From NCBI GenBank assembly GCA_013397695.1, contig VYZI01000493.1:253917-317916 (forward strand): a DNA stretch of 64,000 bases, in the 5' to 3' direction. Below, piece by piece: positions 23,594 to 36,200 of this stretch. Both the position numbers and the translations under genes were made by a program. The notes beneath the pieces are model-generated. The model worked only from the letters and a program-made list of their open reading frames with translations, had not been told where the DNA came from and made no database searches. The stretch's first letter is position 1, and the number at the start of each line of letters is the position of its first letter. Source of the DNA: Centropus unirufus (lineage: Eukaryota; Chordata; Aves; Cuculiformes; Centropidae).

Positions 23594-24215
23594 TCAAACA
23601 GCCTCTAAACTTGGGTTAAAGTTGAAGTAGTAATTGCCTGCAACCAGCCTGTTTGCCTCTTCGATGAAGAACATGGTGTTAAGGCCAAATTTACAGGACA
23701 GCTTTGATCCCTGCTTTGTTTTTGCCCAAACCAGGCAAGCTGTCTGGATTTCTTGCACGTCTTCATCGAGGAAAGGGAAGATGCATTTGAAAATTATTTG
23801 TGGAGCTTGGCAGAAATTGGGTGAAAGGTGGGTTAAGGATAATTTGCAATAACTATTGCTTCTGCTGTTTGCCGCCAAGTGTTGCATATGTGGTCCATGT
23901 CCATGTAGATCTTAGCAAACAGCGAAGGCTTCTCTTCCTCTTTTAGTTTTTTGTCTTTTTTAAGGAGAAAGAATTTAGTTGATGACTTTTTCCATGTGGT
24001 TAATAGAGTCCACATGAGAAATGCATACTTGGGAAGCGTGCATTTTTCCACTACAATGCAGATTTAATTTCTGTAACTTAATCCACTTTGCCTCCACGAG
24101 CTTCCTCCAGTTATCCAGTAAACATCAAAAATTGGTGGAAGGCCTTGAGAACAATAGCAGGCAGGTAGACCATGTTAACTGAATCTTGATAAAATGCTTT
24201 CGTATTTAAGAGTTT
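23594..24215 (-). pseudogene. Unrecognised antisense protein-like stretch, broken
   Basis: On the minus strand three adjacent segments read as plausible protein but in different frames. About 24215-24097 includes ...VNMVYLPAIVLKAFHQFLMF. 24051-23833 includes ...FAKIYMDMDHICNTWRQTAEA. 23887-23594 includes ...FGLNTMFFIEEANRLVAGNY and ends at a stop. Stops and frame changes separate them, and the minus-strand 3' side is followed by an A-rich stretch (about 23,530-23,490). This is what a decayed retrocopy could look like. I do not recognise the parent protein, and chance open frames remain possible. Confidence 0.2.
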
Positions 24216-25737
24216 ACCTTCGTGGATGATCTGATTTGGTGATGGAGCTGTTACTTCTGTCCCAGGCAGCTTTGCTGGGTGGGTTGTCCCTGCTGTCCCT
24301 GGCTTTTCCCATTACTAGCAGGACCTTGACTTGTCAGTACGTTTTAGTCGCTACTGTTGTCTGCTCCTGAAATGTAACTAGGATAAGGGAGCCAACTGAA
24401 AGGAGAGATAAAGTGTCTTTATGAACTCTATTTTTCTAAATGTTGTATTGTTTCAGTATCTGGCACATCAGCCAAAGCAGAGTTAACCTAGCAGCTGTGT
24501 GCAGGGACTACCTTGGCAAGCACAGAGGAGATCTTGGAGCTCAGGCCTACACTGAGGAACTCTCCTCGAGCAGGTGAGCCAGAGGAAAGTGGCAGCTGTA
24601 GCCAAACGTGCGGCAGAGCCAGCAGAGCAAGGCTGAAATCCCAGCGTGCCTGGCTGGGCTGTGTTCCCTGCATCCTAGGAGAGACCCTGTTTTCCTTTAA
24701 GACCCTACCACCAAAAATCTGTGCATATTGGTTGATGAAACAAGCAACACTTTTTAATGTACCCTAAAGGATTACAGGGAAGGGAGTTGTCTCAATTCCC
24801 AGCTCCCCCACACTTGCCATGCATGTAATCCATGTTTCCTAATGTCCACCTGCTCTGTGCATCCCTCGTGCCCGTGTCTTTTGCCTGCTCCTAGAGCTCT
24901 GTGCAGAAGCTCAGCTGATGTACCGAAAACCCTCCTACAGGGTTGCTATAGGAATAATGCCCAAAAAGGAAGCAAGTGGAGAGAGAGCTGGTGAAGCGGG
25001 AGCACAGGCTCCAGTGCCAGATCCGAGCACAGCACCAGCCAGAGCCCTCACCTTTTCAAGCAGTCGCTGTTGCTGCGGTTGCAGAGTTCAGGTGTGCTGT
25101 AAGCCCCGCAGCTTGAGCGCTCCTGCCTGCCGGCTTCCCTCCCAGTTCCCCAGCAGAGCTGGGCTTCCCCAGGGCAGGGGCAACCCAGAAAGGATGTGGA
25201 GAGCTTGGTGCTGTAGGAGAGTAACTCGTGTCAGCTGCTTCCCTCTAGTGGGTGGCCACCAGGGTGGGGAAAATGCTCTCTCTGGTGGTGGGGACAAAAA
25301 GAAACCTCTGTTTGTAAATGGCAGAGGCTTCGGTGTCACCCAGACAGGGTGGGGGTCACACATACGCCTGCCACGGGGCAGCTGCAGCGAGTACCTTCTT
25401 GATTTCTGTGTGAGCAAAGGGCTGTGACTCTGGCTGCTGTTTTCTGATGCTTCTTGCTATGATGCATTGCAAAACCTTTTTGATAACACTGACTTCTCTA
25501 GGATCAAATGCAGAGGAGAAACCTTTTCTACTGCCTTGTACTTCTTCTTGAATGGCTTGCATAGCCTGGCCTTCCCAAGGCGATGTTTTGTTTTGTTTAA
25601 AAAAAAAAAACCCAACTTTTCTGCTTTGATTGATTGTAGAAGGTATCTAAAACACGAACTAGAGCCAAATTGGAAAGGATCTTCGGTGGATTTGAAGCAG
25701 AAAAACTCCTGACAGTGAAAGTGCAGAGCATTTGGAG

Positions 25738-25930
25738 GTAATGGGGGATGGCACTGTGCTGGGAGAGGCAAGGAGGGATTGAGTTGTAAGCATGGGAGGG
25801 AAGATAGGGATTTGAGGAGAGATGTACAAGAGGGTGAGGAGGTAAAGAGGAGAAGAGGGGTGAGCAAGCAAGAGGGAGAGCAGAGATGGGACGGAGGAAG
25901 GAACTGGAGAGGAACACAGATGGAAAGCTC
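25738..25930. repeat. Purine-rich (GA-rich) tract
   Basis: The + strand is overwhelmingly G and A for nearly 200 bases, with repeated GAGGGA, GAGGAGG and GGGAGG motifs. The complementary pyrimidine strand gives a Ser/Pro/Leu-rich 170-codon open frame (25457-25969, minus) that is an artefact of composition. Confidence 0.75.
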
Positions 25931-27989
25931 TACTTGTGGGCTGTGCAGTGCAGAAGGGAGAAGCGCCACTGTGTGGCCCTGATTTTGGAGGGGGAGAAAA
26001 TGAGGCAGGTGGATGAGGAAATGTCAAGAGCTGTCAAAGATATAATTCTGATAATAGTATCTAAGTCTAAATGAAACTTGTGGTGGTGACCATAGTCTTA
26101 AAGCAGAATTTAGCACTGATAAGGGTGTAACCTTTCTCTTGAGCTCAGGAGAAGAGATTTGATTTTGTCTGATATTTTGCATCTATTTTTAATATCACTT
26201 TGAATTTTCCAAGTATCATATTAAATAAGATCAATAAAAGAGGAGAAGCTTCATTCTTTAAAAGCCCAGCAGAGGTGGTGCAGGCACTTTAACCCCACAA
26301 ACAGCAGCGTGATCAGCTGTGTGATCTGGGGACCTGCTGGCTGATGCCCCTCTAAGCCAGGCTGCCCAATATACCACAGATATCCCAGGGTCACAATTAA
26401 CGAACAACCTCCTCATCTGTAGGAAACATTTTCTGTAATCTGCATACATCATGGCATGTGATAACGCCCAGTACATTTGCTTCAGAAAGTAGCTGGAAGC
26501 GGCCACGGGAAATGAAAAGCAACTTTGTGGTGAGTCTCCCGCGGATGCTAAGGTGGAAAATGATGCAGTCAAAGGGAAAAACGCAACCCCGACTGCCCTC
26601 TTGTGGGTCTCCAGCTCGGGCTTGCAGGGGCTGGGATAAAGCTGGGGCAGGAGGGAGAAAAATGCCACCTGCTCCCTTCGTGCTGCTCAGAGGTGTGAGG
26701 GCTGTTGCGACAGCTGTGGCATAATGAGTGTCTAAATACGAAGGGGTGGTTCTATGGGAACAGATTTCCATGCAGGATTTAGTGATGGATTCATTTCTTG
26801 CTGTAGTTTGCTATTAATAGCAGTGTGTAGTACACTGTGATTTGCCGCCTGTGTGCAGGTTCCTCAGGCACCTTTTTGACTGGGCAAATGCTGCCATGAG
26901 TTGGGCTTCAAAGCAGAGGTTTCTACTCTAGACAGATTTTTTTATTTTTTAATAGCTGCTTGGAAGTGGTGCTGGCTGCACGGTCAGAAGGAACAACCTG
27001 GGACTGTGCAAGCTGCACTACTGCTTAAGAGGTGGCAAAGTTCCCCTTGCCAGTGCTGCTTTGGATTGGCTTATTCTGAAGTACGTGCTCTCTGATCCCA
27101 GCTTTGAACCTCTCAGGTGACAGTGAGGCCAAATCTCATGATGATTGTTCCAAGACCTGACAGTGTAGACGTTGTTTCCCGTCTTGCTTGTCTGCTTTAT
27201 CTTCCAAGCAAAGTGTTGGTAGGCTCCTACCTGCTCACCTCCAATGACTCTGCAGGCACTGGATGCTCAGGGGGCAGCAGGGAAGAGCCATGGTCTCCTT
27301 GTGGTCCAGCAAGATGCCTCCTGGTCCATGCAGCAGAGCTGTACATCCCTCTAATCCTGCATTTGGCAAACTGGAGTGGGCGTTGCAATAGTCATAGCAG
27401 CATTCCCATTCCTGTGTGGCATTCCCTGCTCACCTCTGTGGGTCACATCAATGTCTGAGTCACTGTTGCTCATTTCAAGGCACATCTGGAGTTTCTGCTG
27501 TCTTTCAGAGCAGCTCTTCCCTAGTCCTGACCACACCCGGTCTGGCACAGAGCTGCTGCTCGTTTGCTTCCACCCGATGACTCTCACCACTGCTTCTAGA
27601 GGGTCCTTTTCATCTTCATCCCCCATGGTCTCAGTAATGCTCTTACTGCCCAGGCTGTCTAGTAAGGACAGTAACCAGCACAGAGCCAATGTGAGATCCC
27701 AGTAGGAAACTGCTACCTCAAAGAGTTCCCATTTCCAGTTATGTCATGAAACCTTTGGCCAGGTTTTAGTTTATTTTAAAGAACGCTAGGCTGGCTCTCT
27801 GCTTTCTTATTCAAAGCAGGACGGGTCTAACTTTAGTGAGCAAAGCTGCAGTGTGGTGGATTTCTGCTTCAATACCATTGCTCTATCAAGGAAGCCATAA
27901 AATGAGAGTCAATTTGACAAGATCTGTTTTCCATGAACGTGTTGATTGGCATTAATCTCTTTTAACTCCTATATCAGCAATTCTTTTCC

Positions 27990-28125
27990 CAGGGATTACT
28001 CGCAGACTGACAGCCCTATAATAATCCAATCTCTCTAACTGTATGTTTTTATAAATAGGCAAAATATCATCCTCCTACCCTTGTGGAATCCTGTAATTCA
28101 AGACTTGTTGAAAATCAGCATCCAT
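27990..28125 (-). mobile_element. Ancient CR1/L3-type LINE fragment (reverse transcriptase region, antisense)
   Basis: Resembles the reverse complement of the old amniote CR1/L3 ORF2 segment: ATTACTCGCAGACTGACAG and CCTATAATAATCCAAT, then ATAGGCAAAATATCATCCTC, TGTGGAATCCTGT, and TTGTTGAAAATCAGCATCC. Strongly diverged. Family-level assignment is by pattern memory only. Confidence 0.5.
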
Positions 28126-28607
28126 GGTGTTTGGACTCTCATGTTGAGACTTCTGTAAGGTGGAGAAGAAGCTATATGGGACTGCAGGTACGGACATTAA
28201 TCTAAGAAGCTGATGCCTAGTGCTGCACCCCGGGCAGGACTCAGGAGAAGTTACCTCCTTGTGATGGAGATAACGTGCGGCTGGGGTTGATGAAAAGTAT
28301 GCATGAAGTGTGATTCAGTTTTAGCATCCTCCTAAATGAAGTGAAAAGAACATCCTTATGTAGCTTACACGTTATTACATTACAACTCTGTGCTGATTTT
28401 GAAGCTTAACCAAACTCCAACATCTCAGAACTGAAGAGCTTAATTAACCTTTGAACCGTGGAAAGTGTCAGGAATGTTCAGTGGCGGAGGAGGCTCATTT
28501 GTGAGCCAGGAGACACCAGTTAGACTGGGAAGCTGAACTAATAGAGGAAAAGAGGAATCCCCCTTTCAAAATCTGAAATCCCCAGTCTTAAATCTTCTAA
28601 AGTCTGG

Positions 28608-28961
28608 AGGAGTCTGGGGGGAGACCTCATCTCAGTTTACTGCTTCCTCTCAAGGGGAGGAGGAGGAGGAGCAGGCACCGATCTCCTCCCTCTGATGACC
28701 AATGGCAGGAAGATGTGCTACGGGAGGTTTAGGTTGGATATTAGGAGAAAGTTCTTCGCTCAGGGGGTGGTGGAACACTGGAGCAGCTCCCCGGGGAAGC
28801 AGGCACAGTGCCAAGCCTGACAATATTCAAGAAGCATTTAGACAATGCCCTCAGATACCTGGTGTAGCTTCTGGGGTTGTCCTATGCAGGGATAGAACTT
28901 GGTCTTGATGAACATTATTGGTCCCTTCCAACTCAGGGTATTCTATGAGTCTATGATTCTT
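28608..28961 (+). mobile_element. CR1 LINE, 3' end
   Basis: Sense CR1 3' sequence: GGGGGGAGACCTCATCTCAG, GGGAGGTTTAGGTTGGATAT, TAGGAGAAAGTTCTTCGCTC, GGTGGTGGAACACTGGA, GGTCCCTTCCAACTCAGG, and a duplicated tail TTCTATGAGTCTATGATTCT. A GGA-repeat patch interrupts it near 28660. It is 5' truncated. Confidence 0.95.
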
Positions 28962-31903
28962 CTCTAAGTACATCTTGCTTCCTTATAAATAATTGCTCTT
29001 TCCTAAACTCTAGCTTGTTTGTATAGTTGGCCTTACCATTCCTTCCCTCTCTGTAATACTTTACACATTTCTATTTCTCCTCTAAGCCGTGAAAGGGATT
29101 TTAACCTGTGTTGTTTTTTCCAATTTCAGGGCACTTACTTAAAATATTCTGAAATAATTGCTGGTGATCATTCACTTTCTGTTCAAACTCCATCTCCCTG
29201 CTGATGCAGTCACTGCTATTTTTAGCTTTGAAATGCTAAATACACAATGCTTAGTTGTGTCTTTTTCTGTTTCCTTCCAACAAATATAATGATTGTGATT
29301 ACCAGTCAATTTAGTGGTTGCTCGGTTTCATGTTACTTTTAAATTTTAAGACATTTCCCTTTTCTTTCTCGCGTTGATGTTCGCTATGGAGCTTCCTGTG
29401 CTGGAGTTAAATAAAAAAGATGTCAAGCCAGGGAGCAGGGCTGTATTTCCAGCAAATATGTGAACAGCAGGACAGTTACCTCAGTGGTGGTCCTTGGCAG
29501 ACGGTCCTGCAGAATTTTTAGTTGATTCAGGCGAAGTTTCTCCTTCCTCTCTATCCCTGTTACTGGAGCACGATGGCTTTTGCACTGCAAAATCTGATGT
29601 CCCTGGCAAACAGACAGGGATCATGGGGCTGGGTCAATGGATGTGCTCCTGGAAGGTAATATCCAACAGGTTCCTGGTTTAGGGTTATTGGTGGGATTTG
29701 TCCAGTCTCATGTGAGTGGAGGATGGGGAGCTGCTGTGGGAGCCCAGCTTCAGGGAGGTGGCTTCAAGGAGCCGATAAACTCTGCATTGCCAGATTCCAT
29801 TTTGGGTAGGCAAATGAGGATGTAGAGGGGAAATTAGCTGTTAATATGAGCAGGGTTGGAGATACGCATGGGGAGAGAAACCGCAGAGCTCTGCAAGCCC
29901 AGCTGAAAGTTTGAGTCAGGTTGGGTTTGGCAAACACAGGCTCAGGTGTTGGAAAAGTTTATTTATGAATTTGGCTTCCAAGGCTGACTTTCACTTGAAC
30001 TTGCCATGGACAAGGCTTGCATGAGGGCTCAGTTGGGGTTACTTTTTCCATCCAAGGAGCAGCATGTGGGATACAAGAGCCCTGGTCCTGAGCGACAGAG
30101 CTGGGAGTTGTCACCTCACGTTACTGTGGCCAGTGTGGGGTGAAAAGGCACATTCGGCATCCTCGGCATATTGAGCTGCCTGGGTGGGTAGGTACAGTTG
30201 CTGGTGCAAAAGTGGTTCCTGTCATCTTTTCCAGAGAGTATCCCTTCCCTTCCTCACTTGCCATCTCTCTCTCTGCTTTCCATTGGTGTTAATGCTTTGG
30301 CACGTGAATCTTTCCCACCAGGTGTTGGTAACACCACTGTGCCAAGTTTGTGCCTGGAAATGTGTCAAAACAGTGGATTTTGTGTGTTACCCACTCTGTG
30401 GCCTTGCTGTGCAGGCAACCAGCCCATTTCCTTCATCCCTTTTGTTCTGATTGTCCTGGCTTAACGGCTGCTCCCCTTCACTGTTCCTTCATGCTAGCAC
30501 AATCCCTTTCAAGTTGTTTAATCTGCCTGAGCCTGCTTCTCGGAAAATTGGGATTGCTTCTACAGAAACAGTGGGCATTGACAGTACAGAGTCTCCCTCC
30601 TGCTTGGGAGAACATGCTACAAAAACCCCTTAATTTCTCACTCTATAATGCAATTGCATCCCTAATTTCTTTCTGTTCGTCCTATCTATTGATTAACGAT
30701 GGAAAGGGTCTCAAGAAATGTTGCTGAGATATGGGCTTCTTCATGTAGTGTAGTAATTTCCAAAGGGCTCACCAACACATCCAGTCTTCTGGGATGTGCA
30801 TTGGCATCGATGGTGCTGCCTCTTTGGAGGTGGCTCCGTAACCAGTTGGCCCTTGAAACTTAAGCTTACTTACATTTTATGTCTTGGCTCAGGACAAGCA
30901 GGAACTGTGTCTCTTGAAGAATGATTTTCTGATATCCAGAAAGAAGTGGGATTTTTTTTGCAGTGATTATGCTGCTTCAGAGAGCTCTTCAGATTGTCTT
31001 TCAGGGTGGGCTGAGCAGCCATTTTCCGTAGTGCTTTCCCTCTCACAATTTCTCTCCACCCTTTCCTCTTCTGCCTCCAGCAGAATTTCTCCTTTTGTCT
31101 CATGTTTAAGAACAACAGAAACTTCTGCTCAGCTTAAATATGAATGATGTCCCTTGCAGACACCTTTCCCCCCACCTTTGATAAAGAGCGGGTGACAAGT
31201 CCTCTCCAGCTGGGTTGTTCAAGAGTTCTCCAACTGCTGAGTCAATGCCTGCCTTCCAAACCACTGGTTTTCTTGTGGCATTGTGGCCAGTGTTCCCTTC
31301 TTATAGAGCAAATCTCTTCTGCTGCAGGTCACGATGTGGCACGCTGCAGCAGGCAAGAGGTGCACTTCCCCAGCTGGCTGGTAAGAGTGTGTCGTGTTAT
31401 CTGTGTGTCCCGGGACCTGTCCGTGACAGGGGACATTTCTGGATTCAGTGAATGGAAAAGCCAGCTGTGTGGGAACTGGAAGTCCAGTTAATAGCCTGAC
31501 ATAATCTGAGGGAGGAAAGGAAAAGAAAGCGCAAACCGTGGAAAGGACTCTCCTTGCTGACTGTTCTCACGGTGGCTGATAATCCCTTGAGTTAACAAGG
31601 ATGTTCCTTTACCTCCAAGAGGTTGGTGTGGCAAATAGTTGGAAGGATAAGCTGCTCTGCAATGTGAAAGGGGCATCCTGACCCGTGCATCACACTAGAC
31701 AAGATCTGGAGTTATTTCTGTGCAGCACTCCTGGGTGCTGGGTGTGAGAGGGAGTCAGTCACGTCCCAAAGTACGTGTTTGAGGCAGGTTGGAGGAATTT
31801 CTCCCTAGAGATCCTGCTCTGTCTGCATTGACTGCATAGGGAGTTGCAAAGAGCTAATTAGATTTCTGACATAGTCTCCCCTAAATAAGGAACAGAAGCT
31901 GTA

Positions 31904-32833
31904 GTGGATTGCTGTGGGTTTGCTTTTGAAGGTTTTAGCCTCTTTTTGTCTGTAAAAATTAGAAACTGGGAATTTTTACAGGGCTGTCTTGGTTATAGTC
32001 CAAACATACTAGCTTTGCTCCTCTGTATGAAAGGGAACTCCTGTCTTATAGAGGTTTCTTTCTCTCTCTTTCCCTCAGAAATTAAAAAGAAAATAAAATT
32101 GCAGGTCAGTGTGCCTCTGGCACCTGGGTTTGTGCGCTGGAAGTGCTGGACACTAATCCCAGCAGATTCTGATGCTGGCTGGAGAGCTATGTGCTGTAGT
32201 GGGATGGCTGCAGGCTGGCAGAGAAGAGTTAACTGGTGGTATCTAGTCTCGGTAAGTGCAGAGCAGCTGCTAATCTGCAGATGGATGTGTTCCAACGGGA
32301 AAAATAAATCTTGTCCATACCTGTGCTCATTTGCTCCCACCGAAGCCAAATCGCAGCACTGCCTGTCAGCTTGGCCCAGGGCTGGCGTGTGTGCTCCCAG
32401 CAGCACCGGTGCTTCTTGCCTGGCCTCAAACCAATGTTGTGCCAAGGGTCAGAGGATTTTGGGCAAGCAGAGTGTAGCCGGGGAGGGTCGTGTATGTGTG
32501 TGCAAAGCAACAGCCCCTTTGTGGTGTTGCAATGTGATCTCTCTCTGCTTGCACGTTCCTCAGTGCTCGCTTACCTGCCCCATGGTGCCCGCGGCGCTGT
32601 TTGCCAGTTGCTGCTCTCAGCTGTTCTTGCGAATGTGTAATTTACAGCCAGATCATCATTTTTCTGTCTCCCAGGCATTTGCAAGCGTGTTTGTGCATCC
32701 TCTCCCATCGCAGCGTTTTAGCACCAGTGGTGATTGGCGTCACCGTCATGCGTGTGCTGCTCCAGCCCCTGGCATGGCACCAGTGACCATGTGCGTGGCA
32801 CAGCGAGGCAGCATGCGAAGAAACCCGTGCTGA
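31904..32833 (+). other. Long open frame of 309 codons, probably not a gene
   Basis: The longest gap-free open frame in the window, from ATG 31904 to TGA 32831-32833. The predicted product is rich in Cys, Ser, Ala and Trp, has no signal peptide, repeat or catalytic motif that I recognise, and also overlaps sizeable open frames in other reading frames (31993-32445 minus, 32311-32640 plus), which suggests low stop density from base composition. An A-run downstream (about 32,900) could be a decayed retroposon tail. No family assigned. Confidence 0.15.
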
Positions 32834-35800
32834 GCACCTTTTTCAAACAAGTGCCTTTTGTTCCAGCAGGGAAAACTAAAACTAGACTAAACAAAGCGAA
32901 AAAAAAAAAAAAAAAAGATGTAAGTGCTTTTCACAAGGTGAAAGATTGTTTCTGGGTTTCTTTTTTTGGTTTTATTAGCTGACCCTTAGGTTTTTCTCTG
33001 AAAATCAGGCTGCTTGTCATGAATTTTAGGGAGTCAGCATTCACTGGTATAGGATAAACATTTGTAAATGGCAGCTGTCCCATTGCAATCAGTGCCGCGA
33101 GGAGGGCAGGGGACAAGAAACCACGGAACTGATACTTGCTAGATAGGCTGATCTGTGGAAAAAACTGCAAAGCAACAACAACACCTCCCCCAAAAGTAAT
33201 CTAAAAAATATAGTCACTCAAAATGCAAGAAAAGACATCAAATACACACTCACTATTGACGTTGCAAGCTGATGCATCATCTTTGCTATAAGCATGAGAA
33301 CAAAATCCTTCAGCTCAAGTTTTTCATACTGGACAGTGTCTGTGAGAGAAACCATTTCCATCTTGAGGCCCAGAGAGTTAAAATGAGCTAAATAATTTCT
33401 TTGCTTATGGCCAACCTGTCAGAGGAGAAGCAGATCTTGGCCATCACACTTCCACCCCCATCCACACTTCCTCAGCGTCTGGAGCAGACAGATTTGAGCT
33501 TTTCTGTCATACCTGGCTCCAGATGCAAAGCTTTGTTCCAGTGTGAGAGGTGTTTTCGATCTTGCTCTTGGCTGGGGATCGTCTTGAACAGGAGCTTTGG
33601 GAGCAGAGCCTGGACTCGTCCCAATCTGTTTAGAAAGAAAACAAACAAAACAGACCTGGGCAGAGAGCACGCAGGGAAGGTGCTCCTCTCTCTGTGCAGC
33701 GGTCTTCTGTGCCGCCTTCTTCAAGCCTGGTTGGAGATGCTCCTTTCTCTCCTCTTTTTGCTTGAAGTCAGTACAATCAGGCTCTCCTATTCCTTGGTTT
33801 TGTAATTTTTTTCTTCCAGTTCTTTGGCAATTAATATTTTTGTTCCTTGGAATGTGCTCTTTGCCACATCCTTACCGTTTCTGCTATTTTTCAGAGCATC
33901 TAAAGGGGCAAAGCTGCAGATGAAACCCTGCTATCCTGGCCATGGCACTGGTGGTATGGATGTGGTCATAAATCCTGAGACTCAGTTGAAGCTTGTCTGA
34001 TGACAGCCACATGCTCATGGGGCTGCTCAATGTACATTATTTCTAGGTTGGGGTGCCATAGGATGCCAAGGCACAGATTAGGGGCAAATGGATCAGAAAT
34101 CATTGGAGAAAGACAAGGACATGCTTATTGGCCACCTCCATTCTCCACTTTGGGTGTCTACAACACAAAATAGGAAAAGGAGAGAGATGGATTCAGTTGC
34201 TGGTCGTTCAACTCATGAAACACTGGAAGAGCTGCCACAAAGGCTGTCCTTGGCTCCTGGGGGTCTCTGTGTGCCCATGGAGCGGCACAGGCACGTTGCT
34301 CCCATGTACACCGTACTGCTCCTCTGTCCCCTGGATACTAGAGAGGACACTGTCAGCCTCCATAGTCTTTTGATCACATCTGAGTATGTCTGCAGGTTGG
34401 TGCCAATATGAGATGCCCAAGGACTTGTGGGCTTCCTTGAACACTATTTTGAGAGAGGCTCAGACTTGTCCCACTGAACTGCCAATAAAATGGACTTTTT
34501 CCATAGGGTAAGGAGGTCCGCAAAGGTTGGGATGACCATTCCTTGGGCAGTTTTCTGTGGAGAATGCAGTGGAGTGTCCCCCAGGGCCAGGGAGGTTTCA
34601 AACGGGCCTGTCCCCGCCAAGCAGCTACAGAGGTTAAGGGAAGAGGAAGGGGAAATGGAGAGATGAACCCCCCACTGATGTGGACAGTGCAGCCTCCATG
34701 CTTTAGGAAATAAGCTGAACGCAAGCTCTCTCTTCATTCTGTAGAGCCCTAAACTTGTCTTTCATACCTCCTTACTGCCTTGTGCCTGATGCTGTGAATC
34801 CAGATGGAAAAACCTGGTGTGAGATGTGACTTGAGTTTGTGCAACAATGTTTGTGACTACCTTGCGATCAATGAGAATGTGGTGAGGCTCTTCTGGGCTG
34901 AGACTGGCCATATTCTGCTCTGTGTGGGTTGCCCTGCCCTGCTCTGTGACTACCATGGCTGCAGATGGCAGCTTACTTGGAAACTCTTCCTCCTGGGGCC
35001 TTCCAGCAGTTTAAATAGTGCTCTCCAGCAGCAGCTATGGTAATTCCCTGGGAAAATGTGTGACTGATTGGAAAATGCACCAGCTACTGTGGGAATCTTC
35101 TTCCTGTGAGCCTGGCCCAGCCCAGCTCATGGCCCCAGGGACTTCTCCTTCCCTCACCCATCCGTTGCTCTCCTGCTGATTGCCATGGTTCCCTGGGACT
35201 GTAACCATCCCTGGCATCATCCCTGTGGGAGAACACTGTGTCAGCCTGGGGCTGGAGGGCTGCTGTTGGATGAAAGCTGGATGTCTCCAGAAGTCCCTTC
35301 CAGCTGGCCCTCACTTTGCTCTTCCTTGGTTCCTCTGCTTTTCCTACTGCCACTTCTCATTCCTTGCAAAATCCTATGTGCCTTGCTCTCCAGGTACAGC
35401 TCCTGGCTGCAGCCTCCTCCTCGTGCTCACCTTCAGAAATCCTTTATTTCATGCCACAAACGGGTGCTGCAGCCAGAGTGGCCCCAGGTCCCTGCTTGCA
35501 TGTTTGCTGTACCCTGGCTGTTTGTATTTTTCAGTCCTTGCAAAGTTGGGGAATATTATAAGGGGTCTAGAATAAAATCCAGCTACAAGTTAGTGTGCTT
35601 TAGGGTGTGATAGCGTGCGGCATCTTATCACACCTTTCCCAGGCTGGAACAGGTTCCTGGGGATGAACTGGGGTCACTGGTAGCTTCTAGCAGGCTGTGA
35701 TGAGGCTTGAAACATCCCTGTGTGAGGAAGGAGTTTAAAGAGCGATTTGAGGGCTTTAAGGTGTTTGCAGGGGAAGCTGGGCACAGACAGCACCTGCAGT

Positions 35801-36094
35801 TGGGAGCGCCTGTCTGCGTGGAGGCTGTAGGGAAGCAGAGGATTGCAGGGAACCAGCTGGTGGGATTGCCCGTGAACTGGTGACCTGTGAGTGGGGCTGA
35901 CATGACACAGGGAGACGCAGGAGCTGGGCACAGCGCAGCCAGCAGTGCCCAGGGGACAACAGCCACCGTGGCGAAAGCCAGCTTGAGGGCTACTCCTCCT
36001 CCAAGAGGGCTTGGGAGTGCGTTTTAGGGCTCAACCGCTGTGTCAGTGGCTCTGGGAGCAAATTGGGCATTTTGTCTCTTTGGAGTATTCTGTG

Positions 36095-36200
36095 AACAAT
36101 TAAACTGCAATTTGTGTCAGCATAACTGCTCTTACTCACAATGTGATGGCAATTAAATTAAATGCAATGTTTAATGACCAGTATCTCATTTTCTAGAGGA
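36095..36200. promoter_or_regulatory. Candidate conserved non-coding element (AT-rich, homeodomain-type motifs)
   Basis: Dense TAAT/ATTA-type motifs (CAATTAAACTGCAATTTG, GGCAATTAAATTAAATGC) in a unique, non-repetitive context. This style is common in vertebrate enhancers, but conservation was not tested. Confidence 0.2.

Larger units (their letters stand above)
23511..27985. other. Intergenic sequence downstream of SNX4
   Basis: No coding exon recognised apart from the doubtful antisense stretch at 23.6-24.2 kb. 24.5-25.4 kb is moderately GC-rich and yields a 169-codon frame (24918-25427) without any recognisable domain. 25.74-25.93 kb is a purine-rich tract. A poly(A)-like run of 12 A lies at about 25600. 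Confidence 0.7.

Noticed and set aside
24918..25427. 169-codon plus-strand frame in GC-richer DNA
   Set aside because: No domain, and an antisense frame of 109 codons overlaps it, so low stop density from composition explains it better.
25457..25969. 170-codon minus-strand frame rich in Ser, Pro and Leu
   Set aside because: It is the complement of the purine-rich tract; overlapping frames on the same strand are equally long, as expected from skewed composition.
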